DNA of 64,000 bases from Emydura subglobosa (taxonomy: Eukaryota > Chordata > Testudines > Chelidae), in assembly GCA_007922225.1 (NCBI GenBank), contig ML679961.1:3186477-3250476 (forward strand), given 5' to 3'. The notes beneath the pieces were generated by a model. It was not told where the DNA came from and searched no databases. It saw only the letters and a program-made list of their open reading frames with translations. Below are positions 41,300 through 55,583 of the stretch, piece by piece; within the stretch, counting starts at the first letter, position 1; each line of letters opens with the position of its first letter. Position numbers and translations under genes: made by a program.

Positions 41300-42055
41300 A
41301 TCATCTGGCTCATAGGACTGGAAGGGACCTTGAGAGGTCATGTAGTTCAGTCCCCTGCACACAAGTCAAGACCAAGCATTATCTAGACCATCCCTGACAG
41401 GTGTCTGTCCAACCTACTCTTAAAAATCTCCAGTGACTCAGATTTCACAACTTCCCTAGGCAATTTATTCCTGTGCTTAACTAACCTGAGAGGAAGTTTT
41501 TCCTAATGTCCAACCTAAATTACCCTTGGTGCAACTTAAGTCCATTGCCTCTTGTCTTCTCTTCAGAGGTTAATGAAAACCATTTTTCTTCCTCCTCCTC
41601 CTAACAACCTTTTATGTACTTGAAAACTGTTATGTCCCCCCTCAGTTTTCTCTTTTCCAGACTAAACAAACCCCATTTTCTCAATCTTCTCTCATAGGTC
41701 ATGTTTTCTAGACCATTCATTACTTTTTGTTTCTCTTCTCTGGACTTTCTCCAATTTGTCCACATCTTTCCTGAAATGGGGTGCCCAGAACTGGACACAA
41801 TACTCTGGTTGAGGCTAATCAGCATGGAGTAGAGCAGAAGAATGACTTCTCGTGTCTTGCTTACAACACTCCTGTTAATAATGTTCACTTTTTTTGTTTT
41901 TGCAAGAGTGTTATGCTGTTGACTCATTTAGCTTGTGATCCACTATGAACCCCTCCAGATCCCTTTCTCCAGCACTCCTTCCTAGGCAGTCATTTCCCAT
42001 TTTGTATGTGTGCAACTGAGTGTATCTTCCTAAGTTCCTTCTTCTGGAATTTTAG
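41300..42055 (-). pseudogene. CR1 LINE 3' end and ORF2 C-terminus in a C14orf28 intron
   Basis: Read on the minus strand it ends with the AAGGTCCCTTCCAGTCCTAT tail, and upstream it encodes the CR1 ORF2 C-terminus, including [20 protein letters not shown]. It is a different, more bird-like CR1 subfamily than the copies at 5, 12.7 and 30.7 kb. It is antisense to C14orf28 and disrupted by several stops. Confidence 0.88.
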
Positions 42056-42085
42056 GCAATAAAACAACAGGCTGCTTTAAGAAGG

Positions 42086-42105
42086 AAAAAAAAAAAAAAA
42101 AAAAA
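42086..42105 (+). repeat. Poly-A run (20 A)
   Basis: A homopolymer of 20 A follows GAAGG. It may be the tail of a retroposed sequence to its left, but no processed gene copy is recognised there. Confidence 0.9.
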
Positions 42106-42395
42106 GCTACTAGAGGGAATGCTTCAAAAAACCTATCCCCAAAGAATTAAACATGAAGGGAAGGGGTGTCCCATAGATATGGAAAATCTTTCAGCTCCCA
42201 TAAGAGAGTGGGTTATATATGAAGTAAACAAGGAGCGTGGGGATGTAAAAGGATTACAACAGACTCCGAGGGCAGGTGGGTTTTGTTACAGGGCTGTCTT
42301 GAAGGATAAATATGTAGAGTATACAAATGAAGAGGATACCCCCTTTATCAGTAACACTTGACTTATTGCAGAGGTTCAGAATTCATGGGCAGTGA
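42106..42395. other. C14orf28 intron, short open frame without recognisable identity
   Basis: An 80-codon open frame runs through this stretch on the + strand. It has no domain I recognise and no splice or promoter context, so it is not called as a gene. Confidence 0.3.
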
Positions 42396-42512
42396 AGGTT
42401 GCCAGTTTTAATTGGATGTATTCCGGGAGGTTTCATCACATGACAATCTTTAATAAAGATTAATCTTCAATTCCTGGAGACTCCAGGACAAGCCTGGAGG
42501 GCTGGCAAGCCT
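42396..42512. mobile_element. Short MITE in a C14orf28 intron
   Basis: The element starts AAGGTTGCCAG and ends CTGGCAAGCCT, an imperfect 11-bp inverted repeat, with GGAGGTTTCATCACATGAC and CCTGGAGACTCCAGGA inside. This is a well-known short non-autonomous repeat in turtle genomes. It is non-coding. Confidence 0.75.
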
Positions 42513-44425
<1,913 letters not shown>

Positions 44426-44695
44426 CATACACAGACCACAGTTACAAAGTTAGATCACGTTCCCTTCTCTGCCACCCATGCTGGCCCACTCCAACTGTGG
44501 AGGTCTCTGTTTGATGTATACTTGGTATCCAAGAAAAGAGTAGAACTCCAGTAGTTCTAGTATGATATCAGCCAATGCTTTCAGTGTAGGTAACATTTTG
44601 AAAGTGGAAGCACTATGCATTTGTTTTAACATTTGCTGAGCTATTTTTATACAGGCAAATTTTATGCTAAAATAAAAAAGCAAAAATTGTTGTAT
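44426..44695 (+). other. C14orf28: C14orf28 3' UTR with polyadenylation signal
   Basis: An AATAAA at 44671-44676, followed by a T/G-rich stretch (TTGTTGTATCC), gives a probable 3' UTR of about 270 bp. Longer forms are possible. The gene is convergent with KLHL28, whose probable 3' end lies about 4.2 kb away. Confidence 0.6.
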
Positions 44696-46776
44696 CCTTT
44701 TTTCTTTATTAATATTTCAAACAAGGAGATGATAGAAAAATCACATGTGATCATGTCACTGAAAAGACTTATCATGCTGCACACACAAGGCGGGTGTTGA
44801 ATTAAGGGTGCACAGACAACCTTTACTTCTGGCATTTCCTAACTTTTGAGTGCTTGACTTCATGGCCTAAAACCATTTTAACATAGGACATTACGTTAAA
44901 AAACCTGAACCCAATGGTTATTGATGCCCATTCTACGTGTCATCAGTAGGGTCTGAGCCCCTTAGAGGAGCACGCGTAACTCACTGAAAGTGTGAATTAC
45001 GTATGCATGAGTGGTCCCATTGTATAGACAGTATAGCTGAACAATTAAATCGGACAGATTTTTTCTGAGTGGCCGTCTGACTACATGATTGAGTGGGAGC
45101 TACCATATGATGGATCTCTATTCTCCTCCCAGCTTGTGTAACCTCTCAGTGGGGTAGGAGGCGTGCTTAAAAAAGTTAAAATTTTTGAAAGGGTGCCAAA
45201 TTATTAACATGTCAGTAGGAATGAGACTTGAACTGCTGGTTCCTTGCCTAGTACACTGTGTTATATACCAAAAGATACAGCGATGTGGAGAGTGGGATCT
45301 ATTTTGTCTGTCTGTGCCTGACCCTGTCGGCTGGGAGAACACAAACAGGGCAGTGCATGTGCCATTCTAACAATGTTCACTTTTTCTGGCAGCATGCCAT
45401 GAATGAAATGTTCGCAAGAGACAGATGGGACACGGAGATTTCTAATAGCGAATAACAGCCAGCAAAAAGTAGTGTGTGACACAGGGACTAGCCCTCTGCA
45501 AGTCCTGTTATTCTAGGAAAAAAAGTCAATACATCACATAGTATAGCACGAATGGTGATGGACTGGGCATAAAACCTTCGTTTTTGCACTGTCCTCTTTG
45601 CATATGCTGATTAAAAAGCTACCCCTAAATATATCCTATGAGAAGCATGTAGCCTTTGCAAAGGTCTTACCTATTCCCTCTCAGTGTCTCACCCAGACTC
45701 TGCTTGCTCTGTATTGGGAAGTTACTCAACCAAACTGGTTTCCATGTAAACCTCCAAAATGGATTTCCAGGGTAGAGGCAGAATGCTCAGTGAACCTAAC
45801 AGTAAGAAATACGTTTTACCATGTGGAGAGAGTACTGATAGTCTCCTGCTTCTTCAGGAGAGGGCCTCAGAAATCATGCTGAAGGTTCCTGGGCCTTTAA
45901 CACTTACGTCAGCTGGTGCCAGTCAGAGCAGAGACGTCCATCGGTACTGTTGACAGTTGTAGTTAGCCATACAGTGACTCGGGCTAAGTTTTACATTTGT
46001 CGTACTGCTTTAATGTGCCTCTTTCAGCTACCAAAGCTGTTCCTTTTCCTTTACCTGCTCACCTGTGCCCTACCTGAATGCTCTCTCTCCCCTACACACA
46101 CACAATCAATGTAACTGAGGCTATCATCTACAACGCACAGCTGTGCTGAAGGACCCAGGACGTCTGTTTGCTCTACAATGGCTTTTCCAAGAAAATATTT
46201 TGCAACACATGACACATGGAAGAAGGTCAAAGCGCCTGTAATGTATGTTCTGGACCTTCACCAAAAGAAAGCAGCGTGTATTGGGGCAGTCTGTGCTGTT
46301 ATACGTATGCAAGGGAAATAAGGGCAATACCCTACATCTGCTTTTTGGCTGGGCCCCATTCCCCGGGTTTGCAGGTAGGCCCAGCCAGGGACATGGTGAG
46401 CCACATACAGCCCAATCCTGGTGTTGCTGCTATTCATGGCTCTGCTTCCTTTAAAAAACAAACCAGCACTTTTGAATTGAAATGGCCCCTGTCCCTGGCA
46501 CTGTTACCTTCCTGCTGATTTCAGAAGAGAAATTCTGAACATGCACCTTGGGAGCCGGCTATAGCCAAGAGGGGTCCTAGAGTTCTCCCCTCCCCCATAG
46601 AGCCATAATCCCTTCCCCCCATGCCAGGAGTGGCCACACTTCGTCCCTGCTCCTCTCCCGGGAAGGGTATTATTTTGTATCTGTCATCAGACAGTAGAAG
46701 GTGATTAACAAATTATGTTTATATTGGGAATTAGGTAGAGGTTTTAAAAAAAGAAATGGCAGACAAAGGCTTGACA
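44696..46776. other. Spacer between the convergent genes, no gene recognised
   Basis: No exon or clear repeat is identified. Part of it could belong to an extended C14orf28 3' UTR. Confidence 0.45.
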
Positions 46777-46836
46777 AAGGCCTGGCTGGCATGATTTAGT
46801 TGGGGGTGGTCCTGCTTTGAGCAGGGGGGATGGATT
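46777..46836 (+). mobile_element. CR1 LINE 3' tail, left piece
   Basis: The block GGCCTGGCTGGCATGATTTA, then GTTGGGGGTGGTCCTGCTTT and GAGCAGGGGG, is CR1 3'-end sequence. It stops at a MITE insertion and continues at 47195. Confidence 0.85.
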
Positions 46837-47194
46837 TAGGGATGTAAAAATTAGTTTAATTAAAAATCTGTTTAAATGTTCTAAAAAGAGAATGGTTAAA
46901 CGCAGGCTGGGCTCGGCTCCTCACTGCCAAGTGAGAGCTGCCTAGCTGGGGCTCGCTCCTGCCGGCACTGGGCTCCATCCCTTCCCCCACCCTCTGCTCC
47001 TGGGGAGCCGAACCCAGCTGTGACTACCGCCCCCACTCCCCTTCTCCCCCCCCCACCCCCGCTGGGCTCCACACTTCCCAGCCAGCAAGAGCTGCCTAGC
47101 TGCCATTCCCTTCCCCCCAGTTTAATCGGTAATCACCTGTTTAAAGCATTAACGGTAACCAGCTGTTTACAATGGTTAACCTTTTACATCCTTA
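46837..47194. mobile_element. hAT-like MITE inserted into a CR1 tail
   Basis: The 358-bp element begins TAGGGATGTAAAA and ends TTTTACATCCTTA, an almost perfect 13-bp inverted repeat. The interior is GC-rich and contains GAGAGCTGCCTAGCTGGGG with a related second copy. It splits the CR1 end between GCAGGGGG and AGGTGACC. The 8-bp sequences on each side, GATGGATT and GTTGGACT, match at six of eight positions, and the second equals the intact CR1 sequence. That is an 8-bp hAT-type target duplication with two later changes. Confidence 0.85.
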
Positions 47195-47255
47195 GTTGGA
47201 CTAGGTGACCTCCTGAGGTCCCTTCCATCCCTAATCTTCTATGATTCCATGATAA
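47195..47255 (+). mobile_element. CR1 LINE 3' tail, right piece
   Basis: GTTGGACTAGGTGACCTCCT, then GAGGTCCCTTCCATCCCTAA and TTCTATGATTCCATGAT, complete the CR1 end begun at 46777. Confidence 0.9.
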
Positions 47256-47844
47256 GCAAAAATTAAGACCAAAAAGGGAAATAGGCTGAGATCAGCTAAG
47301 TTTTTAAAGAAGGGAAAAAATAATTTTTTTTTGTTTAAAATGAAACTGACTAGGTTGTACATTACCCCCACCACTGCGCTGCATGTCATCCCTGTTACAT
47401 GTCCCCATCCTGTTGTCTGCTGAACCTGCATAGGCCCCAGTGACTTCAACAGGGCTCCATGCCAGCGCAGCAATCCACTCACGTACTACCAATTGAAGCA
47501 CTGGCGTCAGACTGTAAAATTGCCATGGCAAGGACGGTCTTAACTGAGCTTGGATCTTTGCTGAGGTTCCTAGCTGCTGCTGTAATACAAGTAACTACAG
47601 CAGAACTACTCTCTTAAAAATGGTGAAAGAGCTACAGCTTACCTGAGAGTTTGGGAGTTGGGAAACCGGAGGGGCCTGGGAGTCGGAAAACCACTGAAAT
47701 AGAAATGTGGTTTACATGAAAAATTGTAGACAGAGTACACAAATCTTCCCATACTGCTGAGAGGTTGGCGCACAACGTTCTCAAACATGCAGGGGTGGGA
47801 GTCTAAGACTACTGAAAACTTTGTGCCCAGAGCATGAACTTTGC
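47256..47844. other. Spacer, no gene recognised
   Basis: Non-coding; no recognised element. Confidence 0.4.
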
Positions 47845-48170
47845 ATCATAGATTAGGGTTGGAAGGGACTCAGGAGGTCACCTAGTCCAACTCTGCTCAA
47901 AGCAGGACCAACCCCAACTAAATCATCCCAGCCTGGCCTTGGTCAAGCCGGGTCTTAAAAACCTCTAAAGATGGAGATTCCATCACCTCCCTAGGTAACC
48001 CATTCCAGTGCTTCACCACCCTCCTAGTGCAAAAACTTTTTCCTAATGTCCAACCTAGATCTCCCGCCCTGCAACTTGAGACCATTGCTCTTTGTTCTGT
48101 CATCTGCCAGCACTGAGAACAGCCTAGCTCCATCCTCCCTGGAACCCCCTTTCAGGTAGTTGAAGGCATC
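47845..48170 (-). pseudogene. CR1 LINE 3' end and ORF2 C-terminus
   Basis: The minus strand encodes [20 protein letters not shown] followed by [12 protein letters not shown], the exact end of CR1 ORF2, and then the tail AGGTCTAGTTGG-type 3' end reading toward 47845. It is truncated at its 5' end and carries no complete domain. Confidence 0.92.
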
Positions 48171-48884
48171 ATGGAAAGCTTTATCAGTAGGGTACATAAT
48201 GTTCTTCCTGAACCTAGGCTGCAGGTAGGAGTCTTCACATCTGCAGCCCTGCTACGGAGAACAGGAAGGAAGACCCCCTGCTGTACTCGTTGGCAGATTT
48301 ACAGGTGGGGCAGGTGCTTGCTGAGTGAAACAGCAGGGCAGGGCTTTCTCCTGTGTACCTTGTGCCATGAGGGGGACAGGGCATTACAATGGGACAAGAC
48401 AAGAATGGATTATGGAATTTTTCTCTGTTGTAAAAAATATTCATATTTTAAGAATCTCAATTGAGCATGTTAAGTTTAACATTTACACACAAAGAAAAAT
48501 GCACAACTTTTAACTTGTGTGCATGCATGGTTATTGACACGACAGATCAGTATTGTATTTTATATGCATATTTACACACAGGGAGGTCACAGTATCACTT
48601 GGGTGAGTGTGGTGAAGTGTTACAGTTTAAGACTATAGTATAAAAGCCTCCTCTGATGTAGCTTTGGAGAAAGGACTCCAAAGTAGCATGGCAGACAAAG
48701 GTCAGGAAACAGATTTCTGAAAATTATTCTCTCTCGGCTTAATCCATGATTGGGAACCTCAGACCTAAAATTAAGCCTCAAGCCCCTTAAGGGAACAAAT
48801 TGTATGGATGTCATGGTATTTAAAAGTAGGATTAAAACCAGAGTGCATTTGCATTCACCATCCAGCCAAAATGTAAAAATAAAA
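48171..48884. other. Spacer just beyond the probable KLHL28 3' end
   Basis: AT-rich non-coding DNA. No feature is recognised. Confidence 0.4.
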
Positions 48885-51800
48885 TTCTTTTTCCCCCAGA
48901 TTTATTTAGTAAACATTTCACATTAAATGAAATACTGTTACAACAAATTGTTACAGAGCATTATCACAATAGCAAACACATATTGAGAATATTATTAAAG
49001 AACAAGAATCCAAGTTATTCAGCAGATTTTTTTCTTGAACTCAAGTGCCACTTATGTAAACGATAATGAAAACAAAATCCTGCTGCTAAAAAAGGTGCAC
49101 ACATGAAACACTGTACATACATAGAATTACATTTCTCATCTGAAACTCACAACCAGACTACTCCTCACAAGTCAGAGTACAACACGGTGCTCTCTGTACA
49201 ATTGTTCCAAATCCTGCTAAAAGTTAAAATTCTCCTTGGGTTTAAAGTACAGCACAGCACATAAGGCAAAATCTAGGAATTATCATCCAGCTCTTTGAGT
49301 TTTCATTCGACATCAGGAATTTAAGGCAAACTTGGAAATTTTTGCATCGTTTCATATAAATGAATGGGGACTTACAGATGACAAATTCACAAAAGCAACA
49401 TTTAACTTATCTCCAATAAAACAGTTAACCATTTGTAACATCAGAGATGTATATTGGACACATTTGTCCCCTCAGAGATTCAAACGGGATATTCCAAAAT
49501 CAAAGCATTTCTAATAGAAATGTCTGTCAGGAAACTTGCATATGGCATTTTATTAAGTTTCTTCTAAACATCTGAGTGAAAATCCAATGACTTTATGCAC
49601 ATACAAACTCTCAGCTATTTTAAAGTGCTTTTTAAAAAAATAATTGCGTGATTAAGAAATAGAACTGGATGATAATTTAAAGTTGCATGACATCTTATTT
49701 GAAAGTCTGAACTTTCAGATTGCATGAAAGATGGTACAGGCTGTAAGAGGTTTATTTATTTTAAATGCTAAACTGATAGCTGTGTCTGATCTCCCTAAAA
49801 CCGAGCACTTTGGTGAACAGCACAAGCAGTGCCCAAAACAGAAAGTGAACCTGGCATGATTAGTTTACATGATCCCTTAACTTGACAGACTCACAGCACA
49901 TCTGAGTGTTCTGCATCTTACTTGATCCACTTATATCAATATCCAATCTAAACAGATCTGCATCTAGAAACAGCAGGATTTTTCATTAACTATTACTTCT
50001 TCCATTCTTAACATCAAACCTGCATACTAAAATGTTGCTGCGACTGGTACTCTAAATTTAGCAATAGGCTGCATTACCACTTTACATGATACTGAGGTTA
50101 TGTCTGTTTAATCTCACTTAATTTCACTACAGCCTAAATAAAGGGAATAATGTACATTGCACTTGTAAAATGCTTTGAGATCTTCGAATGAAAGGCGCCA
50201 TCTAAATATTGACAAACCATCACCATGCCTGTTAGGTATGCATATTGTTCTCTTTCTATTGAGACCAGACCATTTACATCTGTATCTTGTGCCACTTTCT
50301 ACACATCAATTTTGTTCACTAATGCTCCAAATGAGACTTAAGTCTGTATTTTAAAAAACTGTATTCATGGAGTGCTCTTGTAATTAATCAAACTCTTCAA
50401 AAAAAAATTCAGTATATACTGAATTACACAAAAAACCTGCAGCCCCTTCAAGGTATAAATTCATCAATTAAACAAAAAAAAATTTATTTTTTTTTGCAAA
50501 CTAGGTTCCTAAGCAACTCTTTGTTTAGGTGGGGGATAAGATACTCCTTCATTCACAAAACCAATGGTATCGCTATGAAATTGTAACTGGAAAGCAGAAC
50601 AGCATATGTAAACATTCAACTTGGGTATTTACCTGAATAAAATGAAAAGGCAGCCTAGACAGCAGACTAATATGATTTTGGTTGTGGCCAGTTCCTAAAA
50701 CTGCTTTTCTCCACACAAACATTCCATGTACAACAATGTAGCTACCTGTCGCCTATCAACAGATTAGCTGGAATCATTCAATTATGCTATTATTGCTATA
50801 TAACTAGAATAAGCAATAGGTCATTCAAATAAGCAGCGTAGAAAATGCTAAATTTGTCCTTTGTGTTTGCTTATCAATCCTGCTGAATTCTACCAAGTTA
50901 GTAAAGTATGAAGAATATTTCAGGATTCCATCATTTGTGCAAACATCGATAAAACAGGATTATTTTTTTATGGTTAAAAGAGTTCTCTCATTGTTTAAGT
51001 CTGAATGTTAGTTTATGGAAGAACAAGGAAAACTGCAGTTTGCCTGGCTGCAATTAGTTTTACAGGAACTCAATAAATGAAGTACACCCAGAACACCTCA
51101 TTTTATGTACTTATAAATGGCTTTTTAAACAATTTTGTCAAACATTATTGCACTTTCAAGAATAATAGTATGTGGATTTTAAGAGAGCGAAGGGAAACAT
51201 ACATTTAATTATTATGTTAAAATGGGGAAGAGGGAGAAATAATTCCAGAAGCAGAAAAATGTACTAAGTACCAGGATTGGCAAGTACATGGACAGGCATT
51301 AGACCAGAATGCAATATAAACATGATTCCTTGCTCAAAACAGAAAGAAACATGTAGTAAAACATACTACAGTAACCTACATTACTATTTATTCAGTTACT
51401 TGTTTTAAATAATGGTCATCACGCACAACCTCACTTTTTATTTATCCGCCCAAAGCGTAACTAACTTTAGAGCGATCACTGAAGTAGGCGTCTTCAGATT
51501 CCAGTTTGTCACAAGAACCAACCTTCAGTATTCAGTTACACCGGATATGTGCATAGTATAAAGAACTATGTCCAGTGCTTTGTATTCAGTGTGATATTTT
51601 TTAAAGGCAAGACTTGTCTAAAGAGGCAGAGATACACTCTTTTCAGTCCATATTAAGAAACTTTGTGAAAACAGGAATATTAAACTAGCTCAACTGAAAG
51701 AATGGAGAGTATGTGGTGTTATTATTGACATTTATCATAGGCACAAATTAATCAAGCAGACAGAGAGAAACAAACACACTAGAACAATCAAAACAAATCA

Positions 51801-52854
51801 TGCTTTATACATACTGCACTAGATTGGTGACAGCCTTGTGGTAAATCCTACATTTAGCACCATTTTGATACCTGAACACTCTGTAAAAGCAATCACCCAT
51901 TCTTAAAAAAAATAAGTTACGAGGAAATCTGAACAAGTCCGCTAGGGCCAAGGATGGGATGGACACATCCTTCTAAATATTTACATCCATGCTGTGAACT
52001 TTGCTGTGCTACTTAAGAAAAATCAAGAGATTGTTGATGAATTAATGGTTTAAAATTTTCTTTGCATTACGATTACAAACACACTGCAGACTAGGTAAGT
52101 AATTTCACCTAGCATTAGTCCATCCACAACAAAAATTTAGGGGAAGGTTAAAAAGAGTCAGTTGATTGCAGTTTGTTTTCATAGATTCAAAAATATAATA
52201 AAAGGCATTAAACTTACCTTAGAAATGTATTAATTTAAATAGTCACCAATTATAATTATCCCTAGCCCAAAATACATTAAGCAGGTGACAAAGGAGAGTG
52301 TACAGGCAACATACATGGCATTTACTATTTACAAACCTTGAGATTCAGAAACTAGGCAGCCCTTTAGTTACTATTCATAAAAAAGTTTGAGAAGCACTGG
52401 CATTTTCTCCATATGAAGACATAGCCAGATAACTACTAACGAACAGTCCAATCATACAACATACTCAAGTCTCTCTCATCCCTAGCACAGTAAACTGCAT
52501 GTTTCATAGTCGGAAGAGGTAAAAGCTCTAAAAAGTGAAAGGATTAGATGTACTATAAAAGTTTTCTAATCCTATCTCAGGTATCCTAATGTCAAGATAA
52601 CAATTTCATGCCACTAACAGGATGCAGTCCATACCCTAGATTGGCAACAAGTCTTCCATTTGTTTTGCTTTGTGTAATTAATAACCAAGGCCAATTTTTT
52701 GGGGGGAGAGGAGAATCCAACTCTTATGTCAATCAAGTCTCCACTCCATTCCTCCAACTCCAGAAAATGCAGCTTATGATCTCCATGAATTGGGCATCTT
52801 TTCAAGCAGAAAAAGTTCCATCTTCACATTAGGTCTACGAGTTCACACTTTTCA
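48885..52854 (-). other. KLHL28: Probable KLHL28 3' UTR, about 4 kb
   Basis: AT-rich sequence without open frames or young repeats follows the KLHL28 stop codon. On the minus strand an AATAAA at 48906-48901 is a candidate distal polyadenylation signal, and repeats resume just beyond it. A long 3' UTR of similar size is what I recall for the mammalian gene. The end is inferred; nearer signals could also be used. Confidence 0.6.
50164..50210 (+). repeat. Ancient SINE/LINE 3'-tail-like segment in the KLHL28 3' UTR
   Basis: TGTAAAATGCTTTGAGATCT, then TCGAATGAAAGGCGCCATCT and AAAT, closely follow the tail shared by old vertebrate SINEs and L2-type LINEs (TGTAAAGCGCTTTGAGATC...AAAGGCGCTATATAAAT). 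It is antisense to KLHL28. Such old copies that remain readable are sometimes under selection. Confidence 0.55.
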
Positions 52855-53018
52855 TCAAAGTGCTGTCAAACCAAAATTGCATCGACAGTACATCATACCA
52901 GTGGAGTCCAGCCATGTATCTGAGATAGGGTCATATTTCTGTACAGTGTTCAGATACGATGACCCTGAATGACCTCCAACTACATAAAGGTAGTTATCAA
53001 TTACGGCTGCACCAACTC
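52855..53018 (-). CDS. KLHL28: KLHL28, last coding exon: residues 518-571 and stop
   Basis: The exon runs from 53018 down to the TGA at 52857-52855. It completes Gly518 from a split codon and reads VGAAVIDNYLYVVGGHSG, then SSYLNTVQKYDPISDTW and ending FGLTAL. This is the sixth kelch repeat, with its GG doublet and spaced Tyr/Trp, which closes the beta-propeller. The acceptor is TTTAATAG. The summed coding length is 1716 bp, giving 571 residues, the same as I recall for human KLHL28. Confidence 0.97.
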
Positions 53019-53753
53019 CTATTAAAGGGGAAAAAGATGCAAAATTCATTAAGTTCTGCTAAATTATACTTTTATTTTTAGTCATCCAAAATGTGTTTTT
53101 TAAAAAGGCTGCACGTGGGTGAAAATCTGTGCGCCATCAGATCTCTGTTTCCTTTCTTGAATCACCCTGTACCCTTACTCAACAAAACACTGACCTCCTC
53201 TCCCAGTCAGACAGGGAGGAAGGGGCTATGCACTGCTGAAACAGAAATGACTATTTATCCATGACCAACTGCTTAGGGTATTTCTACTCCCATGTTTAGC
53301 CTCGTTCATGAAGATATTTAAAATGACATATATTCTACCCACCAATAGTAGTGGGTTTTTTTTGTTTTTTTTTAAAATAAATCTTGGTCAAGGTTCTGCC
53401 ATCCTTTGGTTGAAAAGTATTTGAGTCCCCAGCTAGTCCCCATTGACTTCAAAGGGACTACTTGTGAGTACTACTCAATGGGAGGAATTGGGCCATTTAT
53501 GATTATTAGGTTAGGAAAAGAAATGCGCTAGCAATGTATTCACACAAAGCAAAAGATAAACCCAATATTTAGTCATTTTTTCACATGACATTGAATTGTT
53601 TCTTTGATCTATTTAGGGAAGAGACACTATGCTCTGATGGCCAAGTCCCACATCCATAATCTATCCAACCTTCTATCAAGGGAAATTGAAATTTTGTCTC
53701 TAAGGACACCAGAATAATCTTTTGGCATTCTCAACATCTCACACATTCCTTAC
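53019..53753. other. KLHL28 last intron
   Basis: Short intron with a T-rich run near 53350 and no recognised mobile element. Confidence 0.7.
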
Positions 53754-53962
53754 CTGTTCTGGGTTCCTTCATAGGTCTACACACAGTCCACTGATTTTGA
53801 TGCGGGTCGTATCTCTCAATGCTTGACAAGTGAGACACCCCATTGTGTCCGCCCACTACAAAAATGAAGCCCAGCATGACACCAACACCAAAGTTTATCC
53901 TTTTATCAGCCATTGAAGCTACTGTCTCCCATGAGTCTTTACTTGGATCATAACGTTCCATG
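53754..53962 (-). CDS. KLHL28: KLHL28, coding exon with kelch repeats 4-5: residues 448-518
   Basis: Between the acceptor TGTCTGCAG and the donor ACAG|GTAAGG, the exon reads SMERYDPSKDSWETVASMAD, then KRINFGVGVMLGFIFVVGGH and NGVSHLSSIERYDPHQNQW, ending PRTG. It carries the end of one kelch blade and a complete next blade with the VVGG doublet. The split codons at both ends join in frame with the neighbouring exons. Confidence 0.97.
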
Positions 53963-55583
53963 CTGCAGACACAAATAAACAACTTGTAAGCCTTGGGTTT
54001 TAATGACATTTGTTTGCACTGATTTTTATACCATAAGAGACTTATCTGTATTCATCAGGGATTCCTAGCCTGCTTATGTCAACTGAAAAGCTTGCTCTAT
54101 TATGTAAGGCAACGAGGAAAAAATGTTTAGGCTAATGGAAAAATTCTGCAGTAGGCTGCTTTTCACAAAGAAACTCTGAAGCCAACATACTCAACAACGG
54201 AAGGATCAGCCCCTCTCAGGAGGATCCTCCAGCAGTTGGCACAACTGAAGATTCAGCCCACAGTATTGCCAAAAACAGTTTAAAAATATTCCCTCATGGA
54301 CACACAATATAGTTCAGCCTGTCCTCTGTAGTTATAACCACAGGATACATTTTGACATGAGACAAGACAAAGTACGGGGCTGAGGGTTCTTGTGAAGGAA
54401 AAGTGCTACTATAATTCAAGTAACCACCACCAAAAACAGGTCATTTGAACATTTCAAAACTCCGCAATGGAATTTAACCAGGAAGTCTGTCACGCTCAAG
54501 ATTTCCCCATCTTGCCCCAACACCAACTGAGACTGGGCCAGGGCGGGAGGGAAATGGGAAAGAATTATTCATCAAGAATGGCACCACAGAGGTTGGAACC
54601 CCAGTCACTAAACAGTAACTGAGGATGGGAAATGTCCTCACTCCAGGGCAAATTTGAATCTAACATGCAGTCCCACAAACCATACCTCTCCTGCACTGGA
54701 GCTGTGCAGGACAGAGTGGTTACTACGCACACAGGAATGCAGCCAGACCTTGCCAGATGTGCAACCTGTGGCATTGGGGGAAGGACAAAGAGGAACAAGG
54801 AATCAAGAGTAGGAGTGCACAGAAGGCAAGGGGCTTTTTGACACATCAGTCAGCTTACTCTACCTTCCAGGGCTTGTATGACCCTGATGACCCCATCAGA
54901 AACAAGGTCCATAGATAATGAAAACAAAGCCACTCATTAAAAAGAGAATTTTAATACAGGAAATATAGAAATACCTGTCACAATGTCAGTAACTCCAAAA
55001 TGTGGGTGATGCTGAAAATTCCTTTGTGACAAAGGAAGGGCTGTTTAAGATATGAATGCATGAGAAGAGTCAGACTACCATAGCTGTTCAATGCTGAGGT
55101 GTGTTCTTAGTGTTTTTTCCTTAAAATTTACACTGGTTTAATACTTAAATATGCTTCACATTACCCTAGTGAAAAGAGTAACATTCCCCCGATCCCTGCC
55201 AACATCTAACAGAACTTACCTTTAAGAGACTCGTGCACGTCTCATGCATTCACCAGACGAACAGCACCTCCTTTGTCACAAACTAGGGGTCTGAGCCTTT
55301 CGCCATTTAATTTAGTGCCAAGAACTTCAACAGCAGCAGAACCAAACCGCATGTCAGCAGTGCCCAACTTGTCTGTTTTACAGATCGCATTCAATCATTT
55401 TAAAGAACACCAGCAGTGCTCAAATGGCCAGCTTCTCCATCTTTTACTCATCATCCTGCGGTTTAAAATGAGGCTTCTTCTCCTAGTTTGCTTTTTGAAG
55501 AGAGATGCCCAGCTGTTCTGCTGCTTTGTTCATGAGGGAAAGTTTGCGTAATCTGCACCCTAGGGCACTAATTCTGGAGCCAG
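53963..55583. other. KLHL28 intron, left part
   Basis: Non-coding; no clear mobile element recognised. Confidence 0.5.

Noticed and set aside
42119..42361. 80-codon + strand open frame after the poly-A run
   Set aside because: Considered as a retroposed gene, but the poly-A lies on its 5' side and the peptide is unrecognised.
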